Assembly: GCA_028456385.1 (NCBI GenBank)
Contig: JALNQF010000069.1
Coordinates: forward strand, 62,001 to 126,000
DNA length: 64,000 bases
DNA from: Ophiosphaerella korrae
Taxonomy: Eukaryota; Ascomycota; Dothideomycetes; Pleosporales; Phaeosphaeriaceae
Direction of reading: 5' to 3'
Positions 1-13,544 of this stretch are shown piece by piece. The number at the start of each line of letters is the position of its first letter. The stretch's first letter is position 1. Under the pieces are notes generated by a model, which worked only from the letters and a program-made list of their open reading frames with translations, was not told the origin of the DNA and did no database searches. The translations under genes were made by a program, and so were the position numbers.

Positions 1-465
1 ATACTTGTTTTAGAACTAGCAAAAGATCGTACTAATATTTCTAGTAGATAGGAAGGCTTTCGTACAAGAAGATTTAGAAATTACAGCTAGATATCTAAGC
101 CTAGAACTATTTATTAGTAATTAGGTTAACAAGGTTGTCTTTTAAATGTATATTATTTATTTTCCTTATAACTTATACTATTACTTAGTACTTTAATAAG
201 GATAAAAGAACAAGAGAATATATATTATATTATAGGATAACAATAATAGTATAGTTTAATTCTATAGAACTAGATATACCCTAATAAGCGCTAGTAATAG
301 TTACTCTATATTAAGGATTTATACAAGGGCTATACTATAACGTAGTTAATCTTTCTAAATTTAGGGGAGGAAAGGTTAATTTACGTTACTTAATTAAGAG
401 ATTAGATACCTTTTATTGTTATAATAAGTAAATACCCTTTCTTTAGACCTAACTTATACTCGTTA

Positions 466-652
466 GCAAAATCGGCTTTACTCTATAGACACGAATTTTA
501 ATTGCAGCTAATCTACCTATAGAAGATAAAGCTAATTTTACTACTAACTAGTGTTAAAAACTTTCTATAACTCTATAAGAATAAATTCTAGAATAGCAAG
601 TATTTATTATATTTATACGCTACTAAAAATTCTATCTATAATAGTGTTTACA
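466..652 (-). repeat. Inverted repeat L, left arm
   Basis: Reverse complement of this segment aligns with 15471-15660, including a shared tract around tttattcttatag and the end ctatag(ag/gg)gtaaagc. Differences are mostly transitions. The arms lie about 15 kb apart and could be two copies of one mobile element in opposite orientation. No terminal structure or target duplication was found. Confidence 0.6.
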
Positions 653-3600
653 ATATACTACTAAAATAGCACCTAACAACTTTTAACACACTCTTCTTAT
701 ATTAAACCTTACGTAAGTCTTAGTACTAAGGCTATAAATGTCTGCTTACATCTCCTTACTACGATCTTGTTTACTATTAGTATAGTCTAATTTACTACGT
801 ACAATCTATTTTTACAAGGTATACTAGTAATACCCCTCTATCTTATAGTAGCCGCTCTACGCTTTCTCTACTTAACGCTATTCTATATTTTCTCTAATTA
901 CTACACAGTATATCTATAGTAGTATATTAACTATACTAGAATAGTTATCTTTATATAGGCTACGTCGATCTTGTTTATATCTATAGCCTTTAGTTACGCA
1001 AAAACAAGGTAGTAGAGATATATAGTTATTATTACTTTAGCAACTTCTATCTCCTTTATTCGCCTCTAGGATATTTAGTACTATTAGTTAAGAAGCTAGC
1101 GTAATCGAGTTACTGTATATATTATAATTAGGAGCCTGTCGACACTACCTACGCTAGACTACTAGTACACCTACTCTAAGAAGAATCTAGAATATAGGCT
1201 TTTACGCGCTTTCTTAAGACTTATAATTATTAATAGTATAGGCGATAGAATCTATATAATAGATTTTCTTAGCAACACGTTAAGAAAATACTTAAACTTA
1301 CTAGATATTAGCTATTATATTATACATTTTACAGTTATTATTAGAGGACGTATATATTAGCACAGTTTAATAGAGGCATACTATAAGTAGGTACTCTTTA
1401 GCTTAGGGATACTAGCCTAGTAATTAGAATAGTTAGGTCTAGTTAGCTAGCTAGTAGAATTGTGTTACAGTCGCGTTTAGGATAAAGCTAATTTTGCTAG
1501 AAACTATATTTGCTATTATAATAGTTACTAATATTTATCGCAACCCTAGCTATCTACCTACTATTGCGCTCCTAAGCCTAATCTATAAGTTTTAATATAT
1601 TTTTCTCTTCTCTTTTAATTTTAGTATTAAAAATCCTTTACACTTACTCTTTTATAGTAATATCTACCTATCTACTATAAGTCTAAGGTATAGCTTTGTA
1701 GAAATTACCTTATCTTACCTAAGTAGTTGTATAGACCTTAAGTAGTATGCGTAAACTATAGTATACTAGATATAGCCCTCTTTTTATAGAATTAAGTGCA
1801 TCTAGACTCTTATTGCGCGTTAGAGATTAACAAAGTAGTCTTAACTCTAGAGATTGTTTACACCTACGCTTTAGGCGTATTTCTTTCTTATATTGTAGTT
1901 GTTTTGCGTAGCTGCGTTAAATAGCAATTATAATACTATACGTATATATTACGAGGGCTTACGCTTATAGCTATAAATAAATAGTATTTAAAGAGGAATA
2001 CGCTATAAATTTACTATATTTAGTGTAACTAGAGTTAAAGTATACTACACATGCAGTAGTAAGGTATTAACAAGTCTATTACTCTTTTATATAGGGTTAA
2101 GTGCTATATAATCTAGTTACTAAATATAGCTTAGTAAGTATTAGCTATTTTATGTAATTAGTAGGTATTAGTTAGAAGTTCTATCCTGTTTGTTTAGGCC
2201 TATTATCTTAGACCTAGGTGCCTACAGCATATTGCTACTTATCTAAGATTGCAGCTAGTAACCCTATTTAAACTAGCATAGCTAATGTAAGTATAAGTAG
2301 ATAATATTAAGATTACAGCGTACTTAACGCTACTATACCTCTAGCTAATAGCTATAGTAGTATAAACACTACTTATCCTAGACCTACTAGAAGTTTTACA
2401 CAACTAACCCCTAATAAAGATATATTTAAAGTTAGATTTTATATCTCTAAAGGCTAAGACTTAGGCTAGAGAGCTAGGGTTTAACTTATGCACTATTTCT
2501 CCGTGTCTATTAATACAAGTTTTAAGAGTATTAGCTTTAAGGGTTGTATTGTAGAAAAATATAGGCAACTAAAGCTTCTCTTGCTATTAGTTAATAATAG
2601 ACATATAATTATTACTACTATCTAGACGAAGAGAAGTACTAGTAGCTCTACTAGATAGAAAAACAAAGAGTTAAAAAGTTTACGTAAACGTAGTTTAGCT
2701 TATATAACAATATAGGACTATAGCTAGGGTTAATATAGTTACTTTACTACTCTTTAGTATACTATTTAAGAATTTTTTATTATAAGGCCGTAACACTAAC
2801 TCGATAGTAGTTATACCTATAATATAGATAAGAACAGCGTTAAAAAGTCTTATTGCAGCATAAGAAGTATTTTAGATAGAAGTTTTAGCGGTAGGCTAAG
2901 TACTAAAGAGAGTAGTAAAATACCTACCTTAATTATAGTATAATCTTATAGTATTAAAATTCTTAGAGCCTTAATATTAAATAGGTTAATCTATCGCTAA
3001 ATTAAACATAGTATACCTAGTGCCTTAGCTATAGTAGAACCTTTAAGTAAATCCTTTAATAAATACTAATAGGTTCTCCTTATTTAACTTAACAATCTTC
3101 TTAATTAATATCGCTACTTTTTAACTTATTTTAGCTACTTACTTAAGATACTTTCCTTACTATTGTTAACCCTCTATATATAGAATGTGTGTATCGCTAG
3201 TTAAGATGTAAATTGTTTTAAGAATATAGCCTATTTTATAAATTAGGTACGTTAATTGTTATTATAGATAGATATCTAATATTCTCCTATATAGGTAGTG
3301 TATAGTCGTAATTTCTATCCTTAAGATCTAGTTACTAACGCCCTTACTTATGTTATCTACGCTTTTACTAATATTCGACCTAAAACTAGAGAAGTTTATC
3401 TATCTAATACTTAGTCTAATATATAAAAGCACTATCCTTCTAACTTATAGACTAAGACTAGTCTTAATATCTATAGATACGTAAAACAGCTCTACTTATA
3501 GAAAAAACAAAATCGCTAGCTAAAAACACTACTATCTATTAGTAGATAGTCGTATTCTAGTAACTTTGCTCTACTAGCTTCTACAGTCGCAGGTAGGTCT

Positions 3601-3779
3601 AGGTTTACGAGTAGTACTGTTACTCTTCTTAAAGATCTTAGCTTTAATAGTATAGATTTGTTTAATATATAACGTAGGCTTTACACTCCCTAATATATTT
3701 ATATAGGCCTTAATTTAGACTAGGAGTTCTTGCAAGGTATCTAAACCAAGCTAGCATCTTGTTATATATTAAATAGTAG
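653..3779. other. Degenerate sequence, nothing assignable
   Basis: Stop-dense AT-rich sequence in all frames. No domain, tandem repeat, terminal repeat or RNA gene was recognised. It may hold further dead transposon sequence. Confidence 0.6.
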
Positions 3780-4220
3780 TTGTAGATAAGCCTTAAGCTA
3801 ACAATCTAGTTGCACTACTAGCTAAAACTCGCAAGGTATAACCTTAGTCGCCTTACTACATAGAGAAAGCTAATAAAGCTAGTAACTTAATATATACTTA
3901 GCACAATATGCACCCTAAAACTACCTCTTATTAACTACTATAACTTTAGTAGGTAAGTAATAGTAACTAGGTATAAAAAATCTCTAATTCACGTAATATA
4001 AGGCCTAGCAACTATAATATCTTGAAGTTAGCTACTATAGATAAATACTTAGACTTTTAGAATTTAATGTAAGTTTAATTCTAAGGACTAATTATTTCTA
4101 ACTCTTTTAAGGGCGTATAACTACTCTAGTAGTAATTCTAGCGCAAGCTCCTATAACGTAAACTAGAACTAATTATTAACGATCTAAAGTAGTACTCTAT
4201 TTAATACTAATAAAGTAGTT
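3780..4220 (+). pseudogene. Unidentified degenerate coding-like frame
   Basis: One plus-strand frame reads for about 145 codons, broken only by TAA and TAG. It contains readable blocks such as YYIEKANKASNLIYT, NILKLATIDKYLDF and KLELIINDLK. The composition, rich in Lys, Asn, Leu and Glu and with RIP-type stops, resembles a real gene that lost Gln and Trp codons. No family was recognised, and the ends are arbitrary because the frame fades on both sides. The call is weak. Confidence 0.25.
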
Positions 4221-4809
4221 AATAACTACGTTAGATCTAGGGTTCCTACTAGTAAAATTGTAATTAAGATACTACTCTATAGTCGCTCTTTTACAAATAC
4301 TAATAGCCTTAGGATACCCTACTCTAGTGTTAGTAAAGGTATATAGGAATTAAGGATATACGATTACAAGGACTTGCTATAGCTAAGTATAGTTAAGATA
4401 GATTCTACTATTAGGGTAAGCTAGAGCTATAATACTATACAACAACTTATAGTAAGCTTTAATACACCCGAAGTTACATTAATAAAAGTAGTATATATTA
4501 AAGCTAAGGGCCTTAGTAGTACGATGTAGTAGGAATTAAGTAGCGATAAAAAGGGTAATAGGTCTCTTATCTAAACTATAAGACTTACAACTTTACTTTT
4601 ACTACTATATTAATACTATAGTTTATTAAAACTCTTAGAGGAGTTAGCGCTCTTAAAAAGAGTATTAACCTACTAGAATATCCTAAATCTATATATAGAA
4701 ATTTAAAGGTAGGAATAAATAATTAGATAGGCTAATCTTATTTATTACTTAAAAGACTATATATCCCTTACCTACTTCTTTACTTCTATTAACCCTCTAC
4801 TTTAGTACG
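4221..4809. other. Degenerate sequence
   Basis: No recognisable feature. It may be the upstream part of the direct coding-like repeat that begins near 4810, with faint similarity to 14450-14620. Confidence 0.4.
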
Positions 4810-4960
4810 TAGTAGTAAAACATATACCCTAAAAATACAATTCTTATAAGTAATTATACTTTTACACTATAGTATATTTAAAGAGGTCTAGCTAAGGATG
4901 CTACTTTTTAGTCTAAGTTATAGCGTCTAATAGATAGTATACTTCAACGTAGGCTATACA
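4810..4960 (+). repeat. Direct coding-like repeat P, copy 1
   Basis: Shares with 14620-14770 a core ending in acttttacactatagtata. In one frame copy 1 reads LLHYSIFKEV and copy 2 reads LLHYSIFEEA, preceded by (L)KIQFL and (L)RI*FL. The shared protein frame suggests two RIP-damaged copies of the same coding element, but the family is not recognised. Confidence 0.45.
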
Positions 4961-6930
4961 AGAATATTAAGTATAAAATAGAGCTATTTAAAGTAGTATA
5001 GTTAAATGCAAAATTAGTATTAGAATCTTACGCTCTCTCGACTTTAAATTCTAGTCCTACCCTATAGACAAGGAGAACGCTAGAAGCGCAAAGACTACCT
5101 AGAGCTAATGTAATTTTAATTACATATAGTAAGCTACGCTACTATAGCTAATAGTAGGTCTTAGCAAGGTTATTTCTACTAAAGTCTATTAGTTTAAGCG
5201 AAATTTTCTACAAGCGATCTCCTACTCTCTTAGTTTAACGCTCTATTTTCCTTAGTTATAACTACCTTCTACCCTCTAGTAAACAAGACTCTCTAATATT
5301 AAAACCTTTATTAGAATCTTAATTTATACCCCCTTTACCTTCGCCTATAACAAGACTTAATATAAAAAAGAATATAAGATAAAACTACCTTATAATTTAA
5401 GATATACCTAGTAAATTATATAGTGTCTTAACGCCTTACAGAGTAAAGTTTTTTAGGGTAGGCTCCTCTAGTATACTCTTTACGTATCTAGATAGACTTA
5501 GTAAAGTCTACAAGCTCCTTAAGAGAATAAAGTCTAAATCCTAACACTAATTTTGTACGCGACTATATAGAAACATTAACTAGACCTAATTAATAAAGGT
5601 TATTATAGCTAAAGTCCCTATTTTAAGGGGGGAGAAGCTTAATTAACTTAATATAATCGGCGTCTTTAGACTAACATTATCCTTATATTAAGTTAATCCT
5701 ATCTTAATAGGTAATTAAGTTTTGCAAATATATATAAAGCGTCTACTTAGCTATTTTAGTTAGATACCTTACTATTTCTTTATTACATCTAGACGATCTA
5801 CGATATAATAGAATTATAGCTATATCTATTATTAGTTGCGTTAGCTAACGCCTATATATCCTTATAGTATCTACTAGCCCTAGGTAGCGCTTAAGAAGCT
5901 AATCCTCTAACAATAATTATTAACAAAGAGTTAAATTTTCCTATAGAATACTATAATTCTATAGGTGCCCCTATATTGCCTTCTCTTAGTAACTATTAGG
6001 GCTACTTAGACCTTCTTAGAACTAAAGAAGGCTAACCTTAAGTCTTATAGCAACTAGGGTAAGAGGCGTACTTCTAGCTATCTAATTATATATACAAAAC
6101 TAGTATTAATAGATTAACTTACTATAGTAGAAGCTATTAAGTTAGATTTTCTATTAACAAAGGAAGGACTTAGAAGGTTACAGTATTATATTATAGCAAT
6201 TATCTACACCGTAACAAAAGAAACCTTTAAATATTCTACTTTAGAGTTCCCTAAAATATTCTAGAGGGCCTAGCTATATTTAGATAGATCTAGCTAAATC
6301 GTAAGCACGAATTATTTATAAATTGTACATTAGTCGAGATTAGTTAGAGTTCTTATAATATTACTATCTAAACTTAATTATACATATCTATAGCCCCTTA
6401 AACGCTCTTATTAACATTAAGGTTATATAAATACCTAAAGTCTACTACTTTACGCTAAAATCCTATAAATTAGAGCTTAAGTATAGGATAGACCTTGAAG
6501 TCCTATAATAGATATAAAAAGACAATCTTAGTAGAACCTTCTAGTTAGTAGCGGTCTTAGGCTACTAAACGGCTCTAGTTTTATAATATAAGATTAGGCG
6601 ATAAACAACGTTTAGAAAACTACCTTCTAACTAAGCGTATCCTTACTACTTACAACTAGGAGTTAGCACCTATTATAGAAACAAGCTACTACGCTGTAGG
6701 CGCTCGATGTAAGCCTAATACTAAAGCTAAGAATTAAGAAAGTAATAGATTTAAGATTAGTTAGTAGGATGCATACAGTATTATTAATAGAGACGGCATG
6801 TATAAGATAGAATATATTACGTGTTAGGGTTTAAGTAGTATACTATGTATGTAAAAATAGCTTAGGCAAGCTTAAGATAATAGAGGATACGCGTAGCAGG
6901 ATTAAAATAAATTAAAATTTCTCTAATCTA
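4961..6930. other. Degenerate sequence with a purine run
   Basis: AT-rich RIP sequence. A purine run (aaggggggagaag) at about 5626-5639 is the only distinctive element. A polypurine tract next to a 3' LTR was considered, but no matching LTR was found. Confidence 0.4.
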
Positions 6931-7456
6931 ACGTCTATCTACGTGTACTAGAAAACCCTACGAGCTAGAACTTTTTATTACTGTATATCCTACAACTATT
7001 AATAAACTTAGAAACTCTTAGCATAATATAATTATACTATATTCTCTACCTAGTTAATTTCTCTTAAAGTAAAACTTGTTGCTAATTCTATAATAGTTGT
7101 TTATACTTACTAGCCTTAGCTTAGAAGGTCTTAGATTTAACAATTACCTTTTATATTTGCTCTATATTATAAGATACTATAGATAGATATCTTAAAAGTA
7201 TAGGCTAAGCTTAGATACCTATTAGCTAACTAACTTACCCTTCTATACTACTATAACGCTTGTATAGCTAAGACTACTAAAAGTAGCAAGTTATAAGGTA
7301 ATAAAGAGAATTTTAGTAAATAGAATACTATAACTATACTTTAGATTATTTATCCCGAAATTCTAGAGTTATAATACCCTGCGTTAGCGTTACTGTGTCT
7401 ACTAGCGCTAATAGTTTTCTAGCACGTAGGGTTTTCTAGCACACGTAGATAGACGT
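6931..7456. mobile_element. TA-flanked MITE-like element, 526 bp
   Basis: The ends are inverted repeats of about 40 bp (6931-6970 and 7417-7456), starting acgtctatctacgtgt and differing at about two positions, one of them A/G. Both ends are directly flanked by TA (6929-6930 and 7457-7458), the target duplication of Tc1/mariner-pogo elements. The interior has no coding frame, so this is probably a non-autonomous element mobilised by a pogo- or Fot1-like transposase. The TIR contains an internal duplicate of the tgctagaa motif. Confidence 0.75.
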
Positions 7457-8804
7457 TAGTTAATAGATAATACTATTAGAAGTACTATCCTCTTTCCTTT
7501 TTCGCTAAAGCACGCTCTTCTTTCTAAATCTATCTGTAATAGACTATAATATACGTAGCCCTTATAATTATCTCTCTTACACTTCTACTTAGATACTTAG
7601 TTTCTACCCTTCTTAAAGAAGTAGCAGCCTACTATATATAACTACTCTAGGCTACTATTAATTATATAAATACATCGTATACATAGTAGTAAATTGCTAC
7701 TCTTAACTTTAAACTTTTTTAATAGTAAATAATATAGGTTTTCTAATCTATAGTAGTTATAATAAGTTCTACTAGGAGGTCTAGAGGAGAGAAGGATAGA
7801 TATAGACGGGTTGTAGGGATAAACTATAGGTAGGCGAATAAATAGTGTAGGAATCTAGCGTAGTAGAGGATATAGAGGTATATAGGCGTATAGCGTATAG
7901 ACTGTCTTTATTTTGCTAAGATAAGAAGAACTTAAGTATTAACTTCCTGCTAAGGCTTTTAAAGGCATTTATTTAGTAATAAATAATATATCTATTATGT
8001 GTAGGCTTTTTAATTTCTTGCTAGATAACTATTAAAATATTTAGTACTAGGCCTAATCTTTAATATATATATATACCTAGGTTATGTTAATTTCGTTTTG
8101 TTTATTAAAGCAAAGTTATTACACAAGTAACAATATAGTACTAAGCCTTATACAAGGTATTCTTAGCTATAAGTTTAGTATAGACAACTACTTTTTCTCT
8201 TAAATAATATACTATTACAAAAGAGTGTATACTACAAGTAATATTTTATTTACCTAAAAAATAATAAGTTAAAACTAATATTAAGAGATAGTTATATTTT
8301 TACTTTAACACGAACTAGTAGAATTATAAAGCGTCTGTTTTATCCCTATATTAGTACGTCTTAATAGATCGACTTAATAATATAAACTTAATAGCGCTTA
8401 ACCTTAGTTTATACTGCTAATTTTATAGGTATATAAACCCTAGCTTTTAGGATAATTTTATGCTAACTACATAGTAATTAATCCTACACGAAACTAGACT
8501 ATAGGGTATATACAATATAGTACCTAGGTATCGCATCTATAAATAACACAATTAAAGCTATATTTAGTAGCTATTTATATAAGAACGGGACACTTAATGT
8601 AGATTATCTAGGTCCTATATTTCTAAAAACGAGTTCGGCTAGTACTATATACGCTACTACTATCTAACAAATTATTTCTACGTATACTTCTACTAAGTAG
8701 TAGAAAGGTGTTTAATAGATAGTTTCTAGCTAAGTTATAACTCTATAGTTTTTATTATTTTGTTATAATTTGCAAAAGAAGAATTTAAAATATGTAATAT
8801 CTAA
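7457..8804. other. Degenerate sequence between MITE and tandem repeat
   Basis: No gene or transposon domain is recognised. The left-end motif ctaacgtctat recurs at 8801, so a second, decayed relative of the MITE may begin there. Confidence 0.4.
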
Positions 8805-8855
8805 CGTCTATTTACCTATAACGTCTATCTACCTATAACGTCTATCTACCTATAA
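8805..8855. repeat. 17-bp tandem repeat, 3 copies
   Basis: Three consecutive copies of cgtctatctacctataa, the first with one C/T difference. The unit begins with the same bases as the terminal repeat of the MITE at 6931-7456. It may be amplified subterminal sequence of a related element. Confidence 0.8.
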
Positions 8856-11040
8856 TAGAACTACTACTGTAGTAGAACAACATCCTCTTCTTTAGTATCT
8901 AGAATATACTAATACTATTGTATAAGAGCATAAATACTATAAATTAATAGATTAGCTAGCCCTACACTTATCGCTGTATTTAAGGTAAAAGGTTATAGTA
9001 GTCTTAGGCTTACTACTAGAGGTTATGTTTGTAGCGATTATTTGCGTCTTAGCTATTAGCCCCTACTTAATTACAAGATATAGTATCTCTTTAATTTCTA
9101 GATCTATAGAGCAAAGGTCTAATTAAGAGCGTCTCTATTCTAAGGCTTTAGTAGTATTACGCACTATGTATTAAGAATCTAAGAGTATTTCTGTATAGAA
9201 TAGAGATTATAGTAGGGCTTAGTATAATTATATTACTATATATTAAAACAAGGCGCTATCCTTAATCCTAATCTTATAACTACTTGCCTTCTATTTTTAA
9301 CCTATACTGTCTAACGTAGCGTACTATTAATGTTTGTAATAGAGCTATTCCCTCTATTACTATAGTAAAGTTAGTTACTACGTAGCGAGATATAGTGTAG
9401 CAAGACACCTTACTAATTAGACTCTCGCCTCTACGCTACTATAAGTATATAGAGCTATATTAGAGAGATATTAGATCTCTTAAAGGTTTTCTACTAGCCT
9501 ATAAGTATCTAATAGTAGATAACTTAAATCCTACTTATGCTAGACTAGATACAAGGGTACTACTTTTAACTAGTAAAACTCCTAGAATTTACGTCCTTGT
9601 CTTAAATTAACTTATTAAACTTAGCTCTATAGTTTTTAGTATCTTAACTTTAATTATTACCCTCTAATCCCTTAATAGATATATAATGTTAAGAGTTAAT
9701 AGGGGAGTCTTAGAAGGTAAAAGAAGATAGCGACAAAATAACAATTAGTATTATTAATACTTAATATAAATTTATTAGAATTAAGTATACTTAAGGTTAA
9801 GTAAATATAGAAGTATAGCGCGTTTTTTAGAAGTAAATATTGTTAATGTATAGTAACTCTAAAGGCCTAAAGAAAAAAGCGTCTTGCTATACTATATGTC
9901 TTGCTACGTAGTAACTAACCTTAAGTAGCTATAGATCTAGCTTGTTAGGCGCTAGTATAGATTCTGCCTACAAATGTATAGAGAACTTATTCTACTCTAG
10001 TAGTATACTCTAATGTCTTTATATCTTGTACTACTATGTAGTATTGTAAAAAGAGACGACCCTTAAGACTAACTAAGGCCTAATACTAGTAGTACCTTAC
10101 CTTACTAGAAGAGAAAGGCTTTATTTAGTATATATTGCGAATAGCTACTTTTAAATTTCTCTTACGTATTAAGGACGCCTTCTTACCTAATTTATAAAGA
10201 GTCTTTGTTTTAGCGAAAATAAATATTGTACAATATATAGCTACTATTACGCGTATATTAGTATTATAATCTATTAGCGCCCTAATTAGGGCCTAAAGGT
10301 CTAATAGTACTACTTAAGTTATAGCTAGCTATAGGGCTGTAGGTAGCGCTTATTTTATATAGGATTGCTACGCAGCTTAGTACTTCTAATTAAAGGTATC
10401 TAATTAGAGTAATACTAAAGTAACTCTGTAGATTTCCTAACTCTTTGTAGTTACCCTTAGGCCTTTAAAGGGGCGCGCTAGTATATTTAGTTAACATCTA
10501 CTAGTACTATAATCTATAGTATTAACAAGGCCTATAAAATAACTAACTCTTGCTATATACTTATAAAAGAATAAAGTAGCTCTTTTACTAATTAGTGTGC
10601 CTGCGTCCTACTATCCTCTAAAGCGCACCTCCTCCCCTATTATGCCTACGTAGCTTAAGACTACACACTTTATTAACGAGCTCGCCCCTTAAATAATAGC
10701 CCTCCCCTCTACACCCTACGCAAAGGGCTTACACTAAATTTGTCCTACGTACAAGTAAAATAAGACTATAGCCTAAGAGATAATAAAGGAGTATATCTAG
10801 CCCTAGTTAACTCTATCTATAAACTATTAACGTCTTATATTCCTTGTAGCTAGTAGATTAGGAATAGTATATGTAGTCGACAATAAAAGTATTCTAAAGG
10901 AGTATTATAATAAAGGTATTAATATTAAGCATTAAGTATTTAATTAGCTAGGAATATATGTAAATATTATACAATGTTTTAGTATTATATCTAATAGCCT
11001 TATTCTTAAACGTAGGTAATCGCTTTAAACATTAATTTAA
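8856..11040. other. Degenerate sequence, nothing assignable
   Basis: Stop-dense in all frames. A somewhat GC-richer patch lies at 10600-10760. No domain, RNA gene or repeat partner was recognised. Confidence 0.5.
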
Positions 11041-12120
11041 GAAAGTAGAGTAGACAAGATTCTATTAAATTAGAAGATTTTCTAGCTACAAGAAGCTATA
11101 GAGAGAATACAATATATATATAGTAATAGGATAATCTATACTAACGTTAGATATTATAACTAGGTTATAGTTTATAGGCGTCTAAAGATTATTAACTTTA
11201 AGGGGTGTAGCATTAATAAAGAAGAAGTAGGAACTTGTTATAAGTAGTTTAGTTACAAGAAATCTCTACTAGATATAAGTTAAAAGACTAATATCTTTGT
11301 ATTTAGCTACGCGATATACAAGGTTATTACAGGTAAACAGCTATACAAAGAGCTTTAAAAATTTTACAATTTAAGGTTACGTATTAAATAACTATATACT
11401 AAGAATTAATTCCTAGAAGTTAAAAATATACTATTAAGAGGTTTAATAGAGGGTTGTTAGTATAGTAGGTTTAAATATATAGACGACGTTCTTTAAGAAC
11501 TTAAATAGTACTATATAGATAAAGGGACGAAGCTAGATTAGTAGTTAATAATATAACGATACGCTAATATTAGGTACTAAAATCCAATTATTCCTTCTTA
11601 TATATCCTTTTAAGCTATTTATCTATAAAGATTATACTATTATATAATTAGATAAATAATTATAAAGGAAATATCTAGTTTAACTTATATACTTAAAGCG
11701 CGCATCTCTAATAGATATACTTAAGTCTTAATAGAACTTGTATAAAGTAGTTTATTGCGAAAGAAAGTGTATACTAAGAGTAGAATTATAAACAAAGTTC
11801 TTATATTGTAGTCTAGGCTTTAGAGACTCTTTATACCTCTAATAAAGATGTTTTATAATCTTATATTAAGTAGGTCTCTAATATTAAATATAAATAATAT
11901 CTACTATAGTATATTAGTATATATTGTAAGGGGCGTAAGAGTAGAGTATTATAATCTAGGCTACTATAGAGACTAGGAGCTTAGCTTAAATAGACCTACT
12001 CTAAATAACTATAGGGTCTCCCTATAAGTATACTAAGGAGGTTATTAGTATAATACTATTAGTTCTAAATAGGTATTACTCTCTACCTATAAGACTACCT
12101 TTATTGCGGTAACACGCAAC
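11041..12120 (+). pseudogene. Unidentified gene remnant, about 360 codons
   Basis: One plus-strand frame reads through with only TAA and TAG interruptions. Readable blocks include NFKGCSINKEEVGTCYK, VITGKQLYKEL, FLEVKNILLRGLIEGC and YIDDVL. The YIDD string resembles a reverse-transcriptase box, but the flanks (FKYIDDVL then ELK-YYIDKGTKLD) do not fit the RT palm, so I do not call it one. The frame stops being readable at a GC-richer patch near 12110. Function is unknown. The strength of the call rests on frame length and on all stops being RIP-type. Confidence 0.4.
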
Positions 12121-12310
12121 ATAGCGTGTAATAGCTAGGGGTTAAGTACAGCGCTAGACGCTAGTCGATAGCTACTAGGCGGTAGGTAGTCTCGCGCTGT
12201 TAAACTATCGCGAGTAGCCTACTACAACGCTAATTTAGACGCCTACGCTAGATAGAACTAAGTAAGAGCGCAAAGAGCTATCTTTACAAACGCGAGCTAG
12301 CTATAGTAAA
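12112..12310. other. GC-richer, less mutated patch
   Basis: This patch keeps many CpG and some CA/TG (for example acacgcaacatagcgtgt, a perfect 6-bp-stem hairpin at 12112-12129). No coding frame or RNA gene was recognised. It contrasts with the near-total TA saturation around it. Confidence 0.5.
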
Positions 12311-13544
12311 GATATACTTTATTAGTTGTAGTTATTACTATACTACTTACTCCTCCTAGTTACCTATACTCTAGCGTATACTCTACGCCTATATAACTTT
12401 CTATCTTTACGCTAACAGCAGCCTATAGTTCTTAGCGCCCCTATAGCGTAAATATAGTAATAGAGAGTAAGGATTATAATTCTATATTAGTATATAAGGA
12501 GTAGTAATTATAATTAGTATTTAGCATTAGTATCCTCTATTAAGGCTTTTATATATAATTACCTTACCTACTATTATACTTGCTATTATACGTTACGATA
12601 GCGTTTATAGCTTATAGTTATATTATTAGCTTATACTAGCTATATAGCGCTGTTACTAACTAAGTTAACTAAAGTATTTAGGTTTCGGACGACCTATTAG
12701 TTTGCGCGAGAGCAATAGCTACTAATAACTTAATAATATAGTAAAGTATATAGCTATATTAAAATTATAAGTAGATATAAGTAGTAGAAGTATGTTACGC
12801 CGCACTCCTATTATAGTACAATATCTATAAATATTCTAAAGATTAGAGTAATAAGTTAATAGAACTACGATATAGGAAGGTATTCTAGGACTTTTTAAGA
12901 AACTTAGTTCTAATAATAGTAATTTATATTCCGGCTTTGTCCGCGTTTAGGATATATAACAACCCCCCTTCTAGGCGTAAACTCTTATAGGCCTATTTGC
13001 GGATAAGTTAAAATATAAATAAAAATTATAGTTAATTAGCTATATTAGGTACGTTAAGCTACATTATTTAATCTAAATCTAATATCCCTATATTAACTTT
13101 ATTCCCTACGCTTTTTATTTAACTCTCCTACACTAAACTTCGCAATAACTACCCTTCCTAAAAGATACTATAATCTTACTATAGATATAGAGTACTATAC
13201 TATATACTCTATAGAGCTTTAGAAAGAAAATAAAAAAGCTAGTTGTATATTCGTACTTATAAATTGTCGCTATATAAGTCTATAGTAGTCCTCTTAAAGC
13301 TTTCTAACACTTTAAAAGGTTATATATAGTAATTGTTAAAACAACTAATAATTTCTCTATTACTAGTATTCTAACTACCGCTCTAAACACAAATATTAAG
13401 TAACTTAGTAACTATACAGCCTCCTTTACCTAATCTATCTAGATAAATCAACATCTTAGCGATTTTCATTTCCTTATAGTAATTAGTAGCTCCTATAACT
13501 TAGGGATCTAACTAATATTTCAGGTTATATTTTCTATATAGGCT
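12311..13544. other. Degenerate sequence
   Basis: No assignable feature. A resemblance to a retroelement integrase near 13280 was tested and dropped. Confidence 0.5.

Noticed and set aside
5626..5639. Polypurine tract of an LTR retrotransposon
   Set aside because: No LTR partner or polymerase domain was found nearby.
11470..11490. YIDD as a reverse-transcriptase catalytic box
   Set aside because: The residues around it do not fit an RT palm (no preceding FGL..AP block, no following hydrophobic L-V/I-YS).
13260..13540. Retroelement integrase zinc-binding region
   Set aside because: The apparent similarity needed frame choices and many assumed reversals; the neighbouring clean frame does not continue as an integrase.
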